A stretch of 53,971 nucleotides of DNA from Niallia endozanthoxylica (GTDB lineage: Bacteria; Bacillota; Bacilli; Bacillales; Cytobacillaceae): positions 1 to 53,971 of the forward strand of contig NZ_VYKL01000048.1 in NCBI RefSeq assembly GCF_008710145.1. Reading direction: 5' to 3'. Shown here piece after piece: positions 1-7,493 of this stretch. Position 1 is the stretch's first letter. The number at the start of each line of letters is the position of its first letter. The notes under the pieces were generated by a model. It saw only the letters and a program-made list of their open reading frames with translations, searched no databases and was not told the origin of the DNA. The translations under genes were made by a program, and so were the position numbers.

Positions 1-19
1 TGATTAACCTCGAAAACAT

Positions 20-46
20 AAGATCCAATCGGGTGGTCACAGTGAC
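20..46 (+). repeat. Partial copy of dispersed repeat family B
   Basis: This stretch matches the 3' part of the repeat at 798-853, ending in GGGTGGTCACAGTGAC. The GTCACAGTGAC end is itself a palindrome. The 5' part of the unit is absent here. Confidence 0.6.
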
Positions 47-154
47 TTGACTTTTATTTGTCGAATACATTTATTTATATAGTACAAGATTTCGACTAAT
101 TCTCTAAACGATGTCTGTTATAAAGAAATAAATGTTCTTTAAGGAGTGTTTTCA

Positions 155-325
155 ATGAATTTTGAATTCGTACTAGATGCTCTTTTTGGTAAACGAGAAA
201 TACTTCATGCAATGGAATGTTCCATTTGTGGATTTGATGAAATTTACTACATAGACGCTATGACCAATAAACAAATAGGCAGAGCTTGTAAAGAGTGCAA
301 TTTTGTCCAAAAATTTGACTTTTAG
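155..325 (+). CDS. Small protein with two CxxC motifs
   Basis: This 56-codon frame starts at an ATG eight bases behind a clean AAGGAG (141-146), which makes translation credible despite its size. The product has CSIC near residue 23 and CKEC near residue 46, about 20 residues apart, the usual layout of a small zinc ribbon or rubredoxin-like knuckle. The N-terminal 20 residues are a short amphipathic stretch, and there is no signal peptide or membrane segment. I do not recognise a family. Such small zinc-finger proteins often accompany prophage or regulatory loci, but nothing adjacent indicates a role. Zinc binding is an inference from cysteine spacing only. Confidence 0.6.
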   Translation: MNFEFVLDALFGKREILHAMECSICGFDEIYYIDAMTNKQIGRACKECNFVQKFDF

Positions 326-572
326 ATATCATACGCGCAGTTAGTAATACTCACTAACTGCGCAACATCCCCAAAATAAGTGCAACAAAAAAAGAGCACT
401 AGGCTCCTTTTTGCAATTGAGAATCTCGCAATTGCAGCTACTTAAAAGTTAATATAATTATGAAATTCAAAATGATAGACACTTATTCAATCATTAAAAA
501 CGTCCCAAATAAAGAGTTAAATACTAAAGAAAGACTTGCAAAACTAATAATCTCAAATTTTTTACTAAAGAT

Positions 573-797
573 CTATTCAACCTCATTAGTTTGCCTAATA
601 GAATAGCCGACACCATAAAACACTGTTCCGATAACTGCAATGTCAAACTCAAAAGGTAATCTGTCGCCTACAAGTGTTAGCAGATATCCGGCCACAGGGA
701 ATGCTATAAAAGTTATTCTAGCAGTTAAAACCTTACTCAAATCTTTCTTCATGGTGAAAAATAATACATCCACAATAAACAAGCAAATTAGATACCA
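573..797 (-). pseudogene. 5'-truncated small membrane protein
   Basis: An open frame reads leftward from 863 to 573, but its first ~20 codons lie inside dispersed repeat B (798-853) and are not native. The remaining ~74 residues are hydrophobic, with two probable membrane segments (around WYLICLFIVDVLFF and AFPVAGYLLTLVG) and a short polar tail. The most economical reading is that an integral membrane protein gene lost its 5' end when the repeat arrived or at a rearrangement there. No ribosome binding site or start is visible between the repeat and the hydrophobic part. The family is not recognised. Confidence 0.45.
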
Positions 798-853
798 TGA
801 AACATTTCGTGGAACATCTTGTGAAACAAGATTATTCGGGTGGTCACAGTGAC
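798..853 (+). repeat. Dispersed repeat family B, full copy
   Basis: A 56-bp unit carries two inverted repeats: ATCTTGT-gaa-ACAAGAT and the palindrome GTCACAGTGAC, with a GGGTGG block between them. Near-identical or deleted copies occur at 19351-19405 and 19235-19279, and a partial copy at 20-46, all in the same orientation. Size, hairpins and GTGG motif resemble REP-type elements mobilised by Y1 transposases. One such transposase is encoded at 3391-3972, but a link between them is an inference. Confidence 0.7.
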
Positions 854-895
854 GGAACTTCAAAAAATTTTTAATACGAAAGGAAGAGATACTAC

Positions 896-1120
896 TTGTA
901 TCCTTATCAATATTTCCCCAATTATCAATTTGTCGATCAAAGATTAACCCCTGTTGGTTGTGTAGGAAAATTTACATTAATCACATTAAATACAGGTCAA
1001 ACTTTCGGAATAGTTGTAGACTCAGCTGATCCATTAGGATTTACAACTGGAAGAGTTCCACCAACAATGGCACCAACTTCATTTCCATCTAGCTCAATTG
1101 CTTCATCTATCTGTGTTTAA
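896..1120 (+). CDS. Small hypothetical protein, TTG start
   Basis: A 74-codon frame opens with TTG at 896, about six bases behind AGGAAG (881-886), and is followed by a hairpin terminator, so it looks like a complete monocistronic gene. The product begins with a Tyr/Pro-rich segment (YPYQYFPNYQ), then a short beta-rich core around VGKFTLITLNTGQTFGIVVD, and ends in a Pro/Ser/Thr-rich tail. Tyr/Pro-rich small proteins with such an SH3- or LSm-like core are seen among Bacillus spore-surface proteins. That assignment is a guess from composition. No catalytic motif is visible. Confidence 0.5.
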   Translation: MYPYQYFPNYQFVDQRLTPVGCVGKFTLITLNTGQTFGIVVDSADPLGFTTGRVPPTMAPTSFPSSSIASSICV

Positions 1121-1129
1121 ATTTATATC

Positions 1130-1160
1130 AAAAGTCATTTCCATACAGGAAATGGCTTTT
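1130..1160 (+). terminator. Hairpin terminator after the 896-1120 gene
   Basis: A stem of about 13 bp (AAAAGTCATTTCC paired with GGAAATGGCTTTT, one G-T pair) closes on a five-base loop ten bases behind the stop codon. The following tract is only moderately T-rich. Confidence 0.7.
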
Positions 1161-1264
1161 AGTTCTTTTCTCTTATCTCCCCTGTACGAATGTGCATATG
1201 CTATATCTTCTTGAAATCATAAATGTGTCACTATCTATATCAATAAAGTACATGACATTAATTT

Positions 1265-1306
1265 CACATGTTTATGGCATCATAAAAATGATGCCATAAA
1301 CATGTG
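1265..1306. repeat. Perfect 19-bp inverted repeat with 4-base loop
   Basis: The left arm 1265-1283 and right arm 1288-1306 are exact reverse complements around an AAAA loop. No T-run follows on either strand, so it does not look like a standard terminator. The rest of 1161-1554 holds no gene, only this structure and the terminator at 1417-1451. Confidence 0.75.
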
Positions 1307-1416
1307 GTGTCAACGACTGGTAAATTGTTTGTAAAATAACGGTACAAAAGATGGCAAAGGTGGTAAAAAACGTTGGCAGTAATTACCTTTGGCTCTGTCG
1401 CAGTAACGCACTGAAA

Positions 1417-1451
1417 AAAAGACCCGCTACGCTACGTAAGCAGGGTCTTTC
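1417..1451 (-). terminator. Terminator for the HIRAN/HipA-type operon
   Basis: Read on the minus strand, AAAGACCCTGC pairs with a GCGGGTCTTT arm and runs into a string of seven T. It lies about 100 bases downstream of the minus-strand stop at 1555. Confidence 0.7.
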
Positions 1452-1554
1452 GGCTTCTGGGTTACCTATAGATTTTTATACTTTAATAATAAAGGAGGTA
1501 TTAAAGTCTTTGTAACGAACCGAAACAGTACAAATTCGGCAGGTTAAAAACATT

Positions 1555-2310
1555 TTAACACATCACTAATCTTAATTGTTCTTTATCGTTTAGGACTTCA
1601 TCAATATCTACAGATTCGTTTATTTCACCAACAATTGAAATGTTAACTTTACGATGCGGAACCGCCTTTGGATGCATTTCTTCAATTCTTGCTTCGTATC
1701 TGCATTTCTTTTGGATGACTTCGAACATCCAACCGCTGTAAAATGCAGGAATAAAACCTAACTTCTCTCCGCCTACTGTCAAAACTGACACAGCTTTGTG
1801 ATCTTTGGGATTTGTAGGATCCCAAGTGAAATCTACTGTATCACCTCTACGAAGTTGGTCAATCATACTCTCCCCGTCATAGTAACGCCATCCCGCCACA
1901 AAGAAATCTAAATAGAACTGGTTCTCTTCTACAAAGATAGGCGAAACAAATTCATAAGAATCCGTTGCTAAAATCCCCCCTGATGCACGTAATAGATCCA
2001 TTTCAGTACAATCTAGTGGAAGTCCTAAGTCTTTTAGAATCGTTTGATAATCCGGTCTTCTCGAATCAGGCAATCGGCGAGCAAACGGTCCGAAAAGTTT
2101 ATTAGAAGTATACACTCTATTCGTGTCTGGGAAAGCCAGATGAGGTCGATAACCATTTTCCATAGCTTCTGCTAGCTTCCTTCTATAGCCGCTCTTCTCA
2201 TAGGAAAACGTATAAATTCCATCTTGATGAAGCAATCTTCCTACATGATACCGTTGACGAGTCTCAGCATTTTGCCAAATCAGCCACAGCTCAAATGGTC
2301 TTTTTCTCAT
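1555..2310 (-). CDS. HIRAN-domain protein with HipA N-terminal-like region
   Basis: This 251-residue protein has two parts. Residues ~1-110 (FELWLIWQN..., GPFARRLPDSRRPDY...) resemble the N-terminal subdomain of HipA kinases. Residues ~135-225 fit the HIRAN fold, with FFVAGWRYYDG, a D-P-x-N-P-x-D-x-x-A-V block and KLGFIP. HIRAN domains bind DNA ends or stalled forks in helicases such as HLTF. In bacteria they also occur as stand-alone or fused modules. The ATG overlaps the stop of the upstream kinase gene by four bases (ATGA), so the two are translationally coupled. In HipBST systems the HipA N-subdomain is a separate antitoxin (HipS), and this protein may play that part with HIRAN as DNA-binding arm. 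That role is an inference. Confidence 0.7.
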   Translation of the reverse strand: MRKRPFELWLIWQNAETRQRYHVGRLLHQDGIYTFSYEKSGYRRKLAEAMENGYRPHLAFPDTNRVYTSNKLFGPFARRLPDSRRPDYQTILKDLGLPLDCTEMDLLRASGGILATDSYEFVSPIFVEENQFYLDFFVAGWRYYDGESMIDQLRRGDTVDFTWDPTNPKDHKAVSVLTVGGEKLGFIPAFYSGWMFEVIQKKCRYEARIEEMHPKAVPHRKVNISIVGEINESVDIDEVLNDKEQLRLVMC

Positions 2311-3161
2311 ACTCTCACACTCCCTTCATACCAATTCATGATCCATTCCTTACGGTACATCAAAAGCCGGACGACCCACTCTTTATCTAATTCGCTCATA
2401 ATGTCGATTGAAATATCCTCAACTATTGTTATTAGCATTCCCTCATTCAGTTTATTTAACCTTGTCACAGCCGCTGCAGTTTCTTGGGGCATGTAGTTAT
2501 GCAGAGTGGATAGCAATTCAAAATGCTTAGGTCTTTTTCTACCAGATAAACCAATACTTGGTTTACCTCTGTTACAAAAGCCCTCCAACATGTGATTGTC
2601 AGTCAACATTTTCTGCTTTTTATTATTTATCTCGTTAAAACCAAGGGAAGAACCATTGTCATAAATAGGAGCCAATCGATATCCTTTGGATCCGCTAAGA
2701 ACTCCCCAATTATCGCAATGCCGATCATTATTAGCAATCAATGCATCAAAAACCGGTACGGCCACAAACTCCTTCTCTAAATCATATGCATTAAGGAGCT
2801 CTAGGATGTAGGGCAACTCGTAGTAGGTCAATGAATGTCGATCAAATTCCTCAAATTTTGCCAGAAACAAGTCTCCACCTTCATACAATTCTTCAGTTTT
2901 TGTTCGAAAGTTCTTCGAAATGGTACCTATAATTCCTTCATTTATGGCTAACTCCGCTTCAGCTGTATGAAATCCTAACTCAGCACCAACTTTACTCGCT
3001 ACAAATTCAGCCCAATGCCCACCAGTCCCTTCGGTAGGTATCTTAAAGAGATACTTTTCAGCATGCTCAGGGTCCTTGCCAGGTTCAAATAACCAAAACT
3101 TTTTCCGTGTTCCTGAAGCTTGGCTTTTGATATCCCGTTTCCAGAGCGAAGTATCGATCAT
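2307..3161 (-). CDS. HipA/HipT-like serine-threonine kinase
   Basis: This 284-residue protein keeps the HipA C-terminal kinase core. It has a Ser-containing loop SGTRKKFW at 16-23, a candidate ATP-binding lysine in KYLFKIP (K40), the catalytic segment NNDRHCDNWG (D146, N151) and the metal-binding segment APIYDNGSS (D168). It lacks the ~100-residue N-terminal subdomain of E. coli HipA and so matches the short HipT/CtkA form. HipA-type kinases phosphorylate substrates such as glutamyl- or tryptophanyl-tRNA synthetase and halt growth. The missing subdomain seems to sit in the next gene, fused to HIRAN. The ATG follows GAAGGAG. No HipB-type regulator gene is adjacent; the nearest small HTH gene is 2.9 kb away at 6030. 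The kinase class is secure, the substrate unknown. Confidence 0.85.
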   Translation of the reverse strand: MIDTSLWKRDIKSQASGTRKKFWLFEPGKDPEHAEKYLFKIPTEGTGGHWAEFVASKVGAELGFHTAEAELAINEGIIGTISKNFRTKTEELYEGGDLFLAKFEEFDRHSLTYYELPYILELLNAYDLEKEFVAVPVFDALIANNDRHCDNWGVLSGSKGYRLAPIYDNGSSLGFNEINNKKQKMLTDNHMLEGFCNRGKPSIGLSGRKRPKHFELLSTLHNYMPQETAAAVTRLNKLNEGMLITIVEDISIDIMSELDKEWVVRLLMYRKEWIMNWYEGSVRV

Positions 3162-3390
3162 ATATCATCGCTCCTTCAACTAAAGTAACTATTATCGACA
3201 AGTATATAATTTATGTTTCTTCATGTCACTTAGAAAACATGAAAAATTCTTAATCAGCATTTTAAAGAGGTAGGAGACAGGATTTGCATTTGTTTTGTGG
3301 AAACACAGGAACGCTTCCCGAAGTTTTAATGGGACTGGCCTGCAGCAAATTCCCGCTTTATCAATATTCATATATTCCAGCCATTTGGCA

Positions 3391-3972
3391 TTATCCCAGT
3401 TGTTCCTGCATTTCTTCATTCGTACACCTAGCCAACACTTCCTCACAATACTGCCTTTCTTTTTCTCTAATCGTTCCTTTAAAGTTTTTTAATAGTACAT
3501 TCCTATCCATATAAATATAAGGACAAATCGCACTGCCTTTATAATAAGAATAGCTGCTCCAAGGATAATCCTCTGGTTTTTCAACCATCTTGGCTTCAAT
3601 TGGATTTAAGTGAATATAGCAGCTGACCTCAATCATCCCTTTATTGGAATCAATCACTTTGGAAAAATACCTTTTTTCAAATACATGGCCAGTCAAACAA
3701 TATTTTGTATTATAATAATCGGCATATCGTTTGTTAATAAGGGACATTACTTTCCAAATGGGTTCCTTTGCTGCTCTTAATTGAAGATGATAATGGTTTG
3801 TCATCAAACAGTAGGAGGCTAATTCAAATGGGACTTTTCCATATACTTGCTGAAGGATATACAAAAAAGTCATGAAATCACCTCGATCTTTGAAAAGCGG
3901 ATCCCGTCTGTTTCCGCGGCAAACAATATGATAAAAACTCGTTTGATCCCAGGTCCGTTTCTTTCTGCCCAT
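3391..3972 (-). CDS. REP-associated tyrosine transposase (Y1/IS200-like)
   Basis: The 193-residue product has the Y1 transposase signature: the HUH pair in MTNHYHLQL (H60, H62) and the helix CYIHLNPI with a candidate nucleophile Y119, followed by the typical DYPWSSY segment. RAYT proteins cleave and join single-stranded DNA at short hairpin repeats carrying GTAG/GTGG-type tetranucleotides. The start lies one base past the comM stop, so it is probably co-transcribed with comM. At 193 residues it is somewhat shorter than many Firmicute RAYTs, and a C-terminal part may be missing. Hairpin repeats of families A, B and C in this window are candidate substrates, not demonstrated ones. Confidence 0.85.
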   Translation of the reverse strand: MGRKKRTWDQTSFYHIVCRGNRRDPLFKDRGDFMTFLYILQQVYGKVPFELASYCLMTNHYHLQLRAAKEPIWKVMSLINKRYADYYNTKYCLTGHVFEKRYFSKVIDSNKGMIEVSCYIHLNPIEAKMVEKPEDYPWSSYSYYKGSAICPYIYMDRNVLLKNFKGTIREKERQYCEEVLARCTNEEMQEQLG

Positions 3973-3973
3973 T

Positions 3974-5515
3974 CTAACCGTTCACCTGCCATTTTTGATT
4001 GATCTTTTGTTCATTCCTCCTAAGCGAGATCGCTTCCCAAAGGGATTCATTTGTTATCATTTCTTCACCCTGCAGATCTGAAATGGTCCGTGCCAGCTTG
4101 AGAATTTTTACCTGTACACGATTACTAAATTGTTCCTTACTTGACCATTGCTGCAACATGATTCTTTGATTCTGGCTTAGTGGATTCTTTTCTAAAAACA
4201 AATCATTTGATGCATTAGCATTATTGATTCCTTCCCCATACCGTTCATATTGTCTATTCCGAGCAGCGATCACCCGCTTGCGAATATCTTCTGAAGTTTC
4301 TACTAACTGTGTGATATCTTTAACAATTAGTGCAGACTGAACAGAAAGCAGCAGATCAAAGCGATCCTTCATCGGTCCGGAAATACGGCTTTGATAGGCT
4401 TGGATTTGTTTGGCCGTGCATGTACAATATTTGTTTCTCGCACCAAGAAATCCGCACGGACATGGATTCATTGCACCAATTAAAATAAATCTGGACGGAT
4501 AGGTTGCGGATGATGCAGCCCGGCTGATGGTTACTTTCCCTGATTCCAATGGCTGCCTAAGCATATCAATCGTCCGTTTCGGAAATTCTGGCATTTCATC
4601 AAGAAATAGCACCCCATTATGGGCCAACGATACTTCGCCTGGCTTTGGTTGATTCCCTCCACCTACTAATGAAATAGCCGATGACGAATGGTGTGGTGAA
4701 CGAAATGGCGGAAGACGATACGAATCTCTCTTCTTTCCAGCAAGCTGATAAATGCTCATGACTTCAAACTGCTCATTCTGCGTTAAAAGAGGCAGGATCG
4801 ATAGAAAGGTTTCTGCCAACATGCTCTTTCCGCAGCCAGGTGGTCCGCTCATCAGAACGTTATGACCGCCAGCAGCCGCAATCTCTAATGCTCTTTTCTC
4901 TTGCTTTAGTCCAATAATATCTTTGAAATCTTTTGGGTAAACAGGAATAAGTGAATCTGATGATTCTCGATGTGAGGAAGTTCTTTGTTGAAGAAAAAGG
5001 GACGTCTGTCCTGAAAAAGATTGAATCACCTCTTCGATTGTTTGAACAAACCGAAGCTCTAAACCGTCTACTTGCTGAAAAGGTAACTCGTTAATAAACG
5101 GAAGATAAAGAATTTGAAATCCTTCTTGCTTAGCTGCAATAATAGCTGGCATCATGCCTTCTACTGACTTAATCGAGCCGTCCAGTGATAAAACACCTAG
5201 AAATGCCGCTTCTTTAGGAATTTTTTCCGAAAAGTGGCCCACTTCCTTCATCATTCCGATTGCCATGGCCAAATCAAAAAGCGGGCTGTTCTTCTTTTGC
5301 TCCGCTGGGGAAAGGTTAATAATGATCCGCTTCTCCGGCAACTCGCAATCAATTGCTGCTAATGCTCCTAATACACGGTCCTTTGACTCCTTTACAGAAG
5401 CATCTGGCAATCCTACAATACTAATTCCTTCCTTCCCTTGAACCATTTGGATTTCAACTTGAACTCTATAACCTTCTATCCCTTTTAAACCAATACTTTG
5501 AATAATTGTCGCCAT
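3974..5515 (-). CDS. comM: YifB/ComM family Mg-chelatase-like AAA+ ATPase
   Basis: This 513-residue protein starts with a ChlI/Lon-protease-like domain (residues ~1-165, VGLPDASVKESKDRV), then an Mg-chelatase-type AAA+ module. Walker A is GPPGCGKS at 224-231 and Walker B is VLFLDEMPEF at 302-311. A cysteine cluster of the form CPCG...YCTC follows at ~350-366, then the C-terminal Mg-chelatase domain. Length and order fit complete ComM/YifB proteins. In Gram-negative transformers ComM is a branch-migration helicase that extends heteroduplex during natural transformation; the role in Bacilli is less studied. The ATG sits a few bases past AGGTG. A second, decayed copy of its first codons lies at 7316-7397. 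Confidence 0.92.
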   Translation of the reverse strand: MATIIQSIGLKGIEGYRVQVEIQMVQGKEGISIVGLPDASVKESKDRVLGALAAIDCELPEKRIIINLSPAEQKKNSPLFDLAMAIGMMKEVGHFSEKIPKEAAFLGVLSLDGSIKSVEGMMPAIIAAKQEGFQILYLPFINELPFQQVDGLELRFVQTIEEVIQSFSGQTSLFLQQRTSSHRESSDSLIPVYPKDFKDIIGLKQEKRALEIAAAGGHNVLMSGPPGCGKSMLAETFLSILPLLTQNEQFEVMSIYQLAGKKRDSYRLPPFRSPHHSSSAISLVGGGNQPKPGEVSLAHNGVLFLDEMPEFPKRTIDMLRQPLESGKVTISRAASSATYPSRFILIGAMNPCPCGFLGARNKYCTCTAKQIQAYQSRISGPMKDRFDLLLSVQSALIVKDITQLVETSEDIRKRVIAARNRQYERYGEGINNANASNDLFLEKNPLSQNQRIMLQQWSSKEQFSNRVQVKILKLARTISDLQGEEMITNESLWEAISLRRNEQKINQKWQVNG

Positions 5516-5798
5516 CTTTCATACACCTCGCTTTATAGGGAACATTTGTTCTATTAGAATAGTAACCGATTATAATAGTTTTGTCAATTACTTACAGGAA
5601 TATATGTTCTGTTGAAAATCAAAAAAATATTCCTCTATGAATGAGAAAAAGGATATCAGATTTAATCTGGGGTCGTTGGTTGAAAATTACCTTAACCGTA
5701 TACTTTCATCCGACTGAGCAGTAAGGGTTTTGGTGATAAATCTTCTGCTTAGAAAGAAAATGATTAGACCCTTACCGCACAATAGAGTCAAATGGTGA

Positions 5799-5924
5799 AT
5801 GAAAGCTATATTAATCACCGATCATTAAAGAACTCGCAATCTTAAGGGAAAAGGTTACAACTTGTTATATTCTATCAATCTACAAATATCGACAAATTCC
5901 AGGTGGTGACAGGCACCCAAAACT
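5799..5924 (+). repeat. Dispersed repeat family A, long copy
   Basis: The core (5880-5924) reads CTACAAATATCGACAAATTC, then AGGTGGTGACAGGCACCC. The arms GGTG/CACC can form a small hairpin. About 80 bp upstream of the core are shared with the copy at 7494-7615 (AACTCGCAATCTTAAGGGAA and flanks), making a ~120-bp direct repeat on both sides of the HTH and ComK genes. Of the gap between comM and the HTH gene, 5516-5798 shows nothing recognisable. Confidence 0.85.
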
Positions 5925-5945
5925 GAAAACAAAATTATTTGCTAA

Positions 5946-5965
5946 TGGTATCCGCGGGGATACCA
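5946..5965. promoter_or_regulatory. 8-bp perfect hairpin upstream of the HTH gene
   Basis: TGGTATCC and GGATACCA flank a GCGG loop, followed by CTTTCATTGTTTT. It lies ~65 bases before the start at 6030. It could be an operator for the HTH protein or a weak terminator. The sequence alone does not decide. Confidence 0.4.
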
Positions 5966-6029
5966 CTTTCATTGTTTTAATATGGTAATTTTTCCTTATA
6001 GTCAGTTTAGTATGATTGTAGGGAGAGCG

Positions 6030-6254
6030 ATGGAGAAAAAGGTAAATGTCAATATTAAACAGCTATTACTTGAATATAATATTTCTCTGAGAGAATTATC
6101 AAGACTAACTGATATTGGTCATGACAAATTAAGTAAATTAGCAAACCAAAAGAGGCAGGGTATCCATTTTCGTCACATTGAAAAAATTGCCGAGGCGCTT
6201 AATATTGAAGATATTAGAAAAATTATTGACTTTGATAAGAATGATAGAAGGTAA
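6030..6254 (+). CDS. Small XRE/Cro-like HTH regulator
   Basis: The 74-residue protein is essentially one helix-turn-helix domain: VNIKQLLLEYNISLRELSRL, then the recognition region DIGHDKLSKLANQKR, and IHFRHIEKIAEALNI, the usual Cro/C1 closing helix. I chose the ATG at 6030 because AGGGAG lies 5-8 bases before it; the longer in-frame start at 5982 has no ribosome binding site. It stands alone with no toxin or recombinase adjacent. It lies in a short block with the ComK-family gene, bracketed by the family A direct repeat. Possible targets are its own promoter (hairpin at 5946) or the gene at 6516. Confidence 0.75.
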   Translation: MEKKVNVNIKQLLLEYNISLRELSRLTDIGHDKLSKLANQKRQGIHFRHIEKIAEALNIEDIRKIIDFDKNDRR

Positions 6255-6515
6255 ATAATGACCTTTTTATAAGCAATATTTACTTTCTATCATTCCACAA
6301 TCTTAAGCCATTTTAAAACTATTTTCCTTATGTCCTACTTTTCCATACGGGTGATGATTTACAAAAATCATATCTCTCTAAATCCCTTTGGACTATTGAT
6401 GATTTCATTTGTGAATAAAATCACATATAAAGGAGGTTAGTATAGAAAGACAAGTACAATAGCATAACAAGCACGTGCCACAACAACCATTACCCTACGA
6501 ATTGGAGGATGACAC

Positions 6516-7100
6516 ATGTTCAGTCAATACATCATTAATCGTTATACAGACGCTCTTGCCTCACATTTTCACAATGGTTATGAATACACGCAAGTCTTGG
6601 AAGGAACGGAAACGTTTCTTGTTGCTCAATCTCCAGATGATATTGTAAAAGAATCCTTTCTTCAAAATGGATCTACCCTTGAGGGCGCCATCGAATCTGC
6701 CCGCTACCATTTGAACAAAAAATACAAACTCCCTGTTGTCCTATCTGCCAAGCATCATATTGCTCTTATTCGCTGTCCAGCTGTCGATAAAACTGGTATC
6801 GTTTGGCTGGTTCATTCCCATATTCACAGCATCGAACCCGATCCTAATCATCACAACAAAACCATCGTTCATACAAATCATGGTCATTCATTCACCATTG
6901 ACATGAAGTTAGACAGACTTCAGACAAGGCGCAGTCAAGCTTCATTCCTGAATTCCACTTTATTAAAAAACTCAGAGATGAACAAGGCAATGACCTTTTT
7001 CTATGACAAAGACCACGGTTTCCAACTTGTCAAAAAAACCGGGCAGCTCAATTATACATTGAAGAAAAATAACGATATAGTCAAACTAGAAACAGAATAA
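6516..7100 (+). CDS. comK: ComK-family competence transcription factor
   Basis: This 194-residue protein follows the ComK pattern end to end. An N-terminal YIINRYTDALASHF stretch is followed by VLEGTETFLVAQSP, then GSTLEGAIESARYHL, KLPVVLS, IALIRCPA, the WLVHSHIHSI segment and NGHS-like HGHSFTIDM, then RRSQASFL. The length matches B. subtilis ComK (~192). ComK binds AT boxes and activates the DNA-uptake and recombination genes. The ATG has TTGGAGG five to nine bases upstream. It lies ~1 kb from comM on the opposite strand. The His-rich middle (DPNHHNKTIVHTNHGH) is unusual. Several Bacilli carry more than one comK, so this may be a secondary copy. The assignment is from remembered family patterns, not a search. 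Confidence 0.72.
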   Translation: MFSQYIINRYTDALASHFHNGYEYTQVLEGTETFLVAQSPDDIVKESFLQNGSTLEGAIESARYHLNKKYKLPVVLSAKHHIALIRCPAVDKTGIVWLVHSHIHSIEPDPNHHNKTIVHTNHGHSFTIDMKLDRLQTRRSQASFLNSTLLKNSEMNKAMTFFYDKDHGFQLVKKTGQLNYTLKKNNDIVKLETE

Positions 7101-7186
7101 ACATATTCTGACCATAGGATTGGAAGTAACATCAAAATGTAAACCCTTGCTTGATAGAGGAAAAGATACAAGCTTTTCCTCTTATT

Positions 7187-7231
7187 CTACAAATCTCGAC
7201 AAATCCCGGGTGGTGACAGGCACCCAAAACT
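7187..7231 (+). repeat. Dispersed repeat family A, core copy
   Basis: A 45-bp core with CTACAAATCTCGACAAATCC and the GGGTGGTGACAGGCACCC block, where GGGTG and CACCC can pair around GTGACAGG. It is directly followed by another full unit (7232-7314), giving a tandem pair. Confidence 0.85.
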
Positions 7232-7314
7232 AAGAACCGTCCCCACCCATGTTTCAATACTCTATCATCCTACAAATCTCGACAAATCCCGGGTGGTGAC
7301 AGGCACCCAAAACT
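7232..7314 (+). repeat. Dispersed repeat family A with GAACCGTCC leader
   Basis: This ~83-bp unit begins AAGAACCGTCCCCACCCATG, continues through TTTCAATACTCTATCATC and ends with the 45-bp core. It is nearly base-for-base identical to 15948-16027, 8.6 kb away. The unit abuts the comM-like fragment starting at 7316. Confidence 0.88.
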
Positions 7315-7315
7315 A

Positions 7316-7397
7316 ATTCCTTATCTGTCCTAGCATTTACTTCAACTTTTACACGGTAGCCATCCATTCCATTTAAACCAACTGGCATTACCGTTGT
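7316..7397 (-). pseudogene. Fragment of a second comM/yifB 5' end
   Basis: Read on the minus strand, this DNA encodes TVMPVGLNGMDGYRVKVEVN. It aligns with residues 3-22 of the ComM at 3974-5515 (TIIQSIGLKGIEGYRVQVEI). The frame has no start codon (a TGA lies just upstream) and stops being homologous exactly where a family A repeat begins at 7314. It is a relic of a diverged comM paralogue, not a duplicate of the neighbour, since the DNA differs at many positions. The rest of 7398-7493 shows nothing clear. Confidence 0.6.
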
Positions 7398-7493
7398 TCA
7401 CAACTGCGCTCTAACCTTATCTTTTATTCCTCTCATTCCCCTAGAGTTCACTCGTAAAATCACCTTTCCCTTAACACGAAAAATCCTAAATCG

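Noticed and set aside
3192..3446. An 84-codon frame overlapping the 3' end of the Y1 transposase gene.
   Set aside because: It overlaps the transposase in another frame, has Cys/Trp-rich odd composition and no ribosome binding site.
6030..6254. The small HTH protein as the missing HipB of the HipA-type module.
   Set aside because: It is 2.9 kb away on the opposite strand with comM and the transposase between, so no operon link can be claimed.
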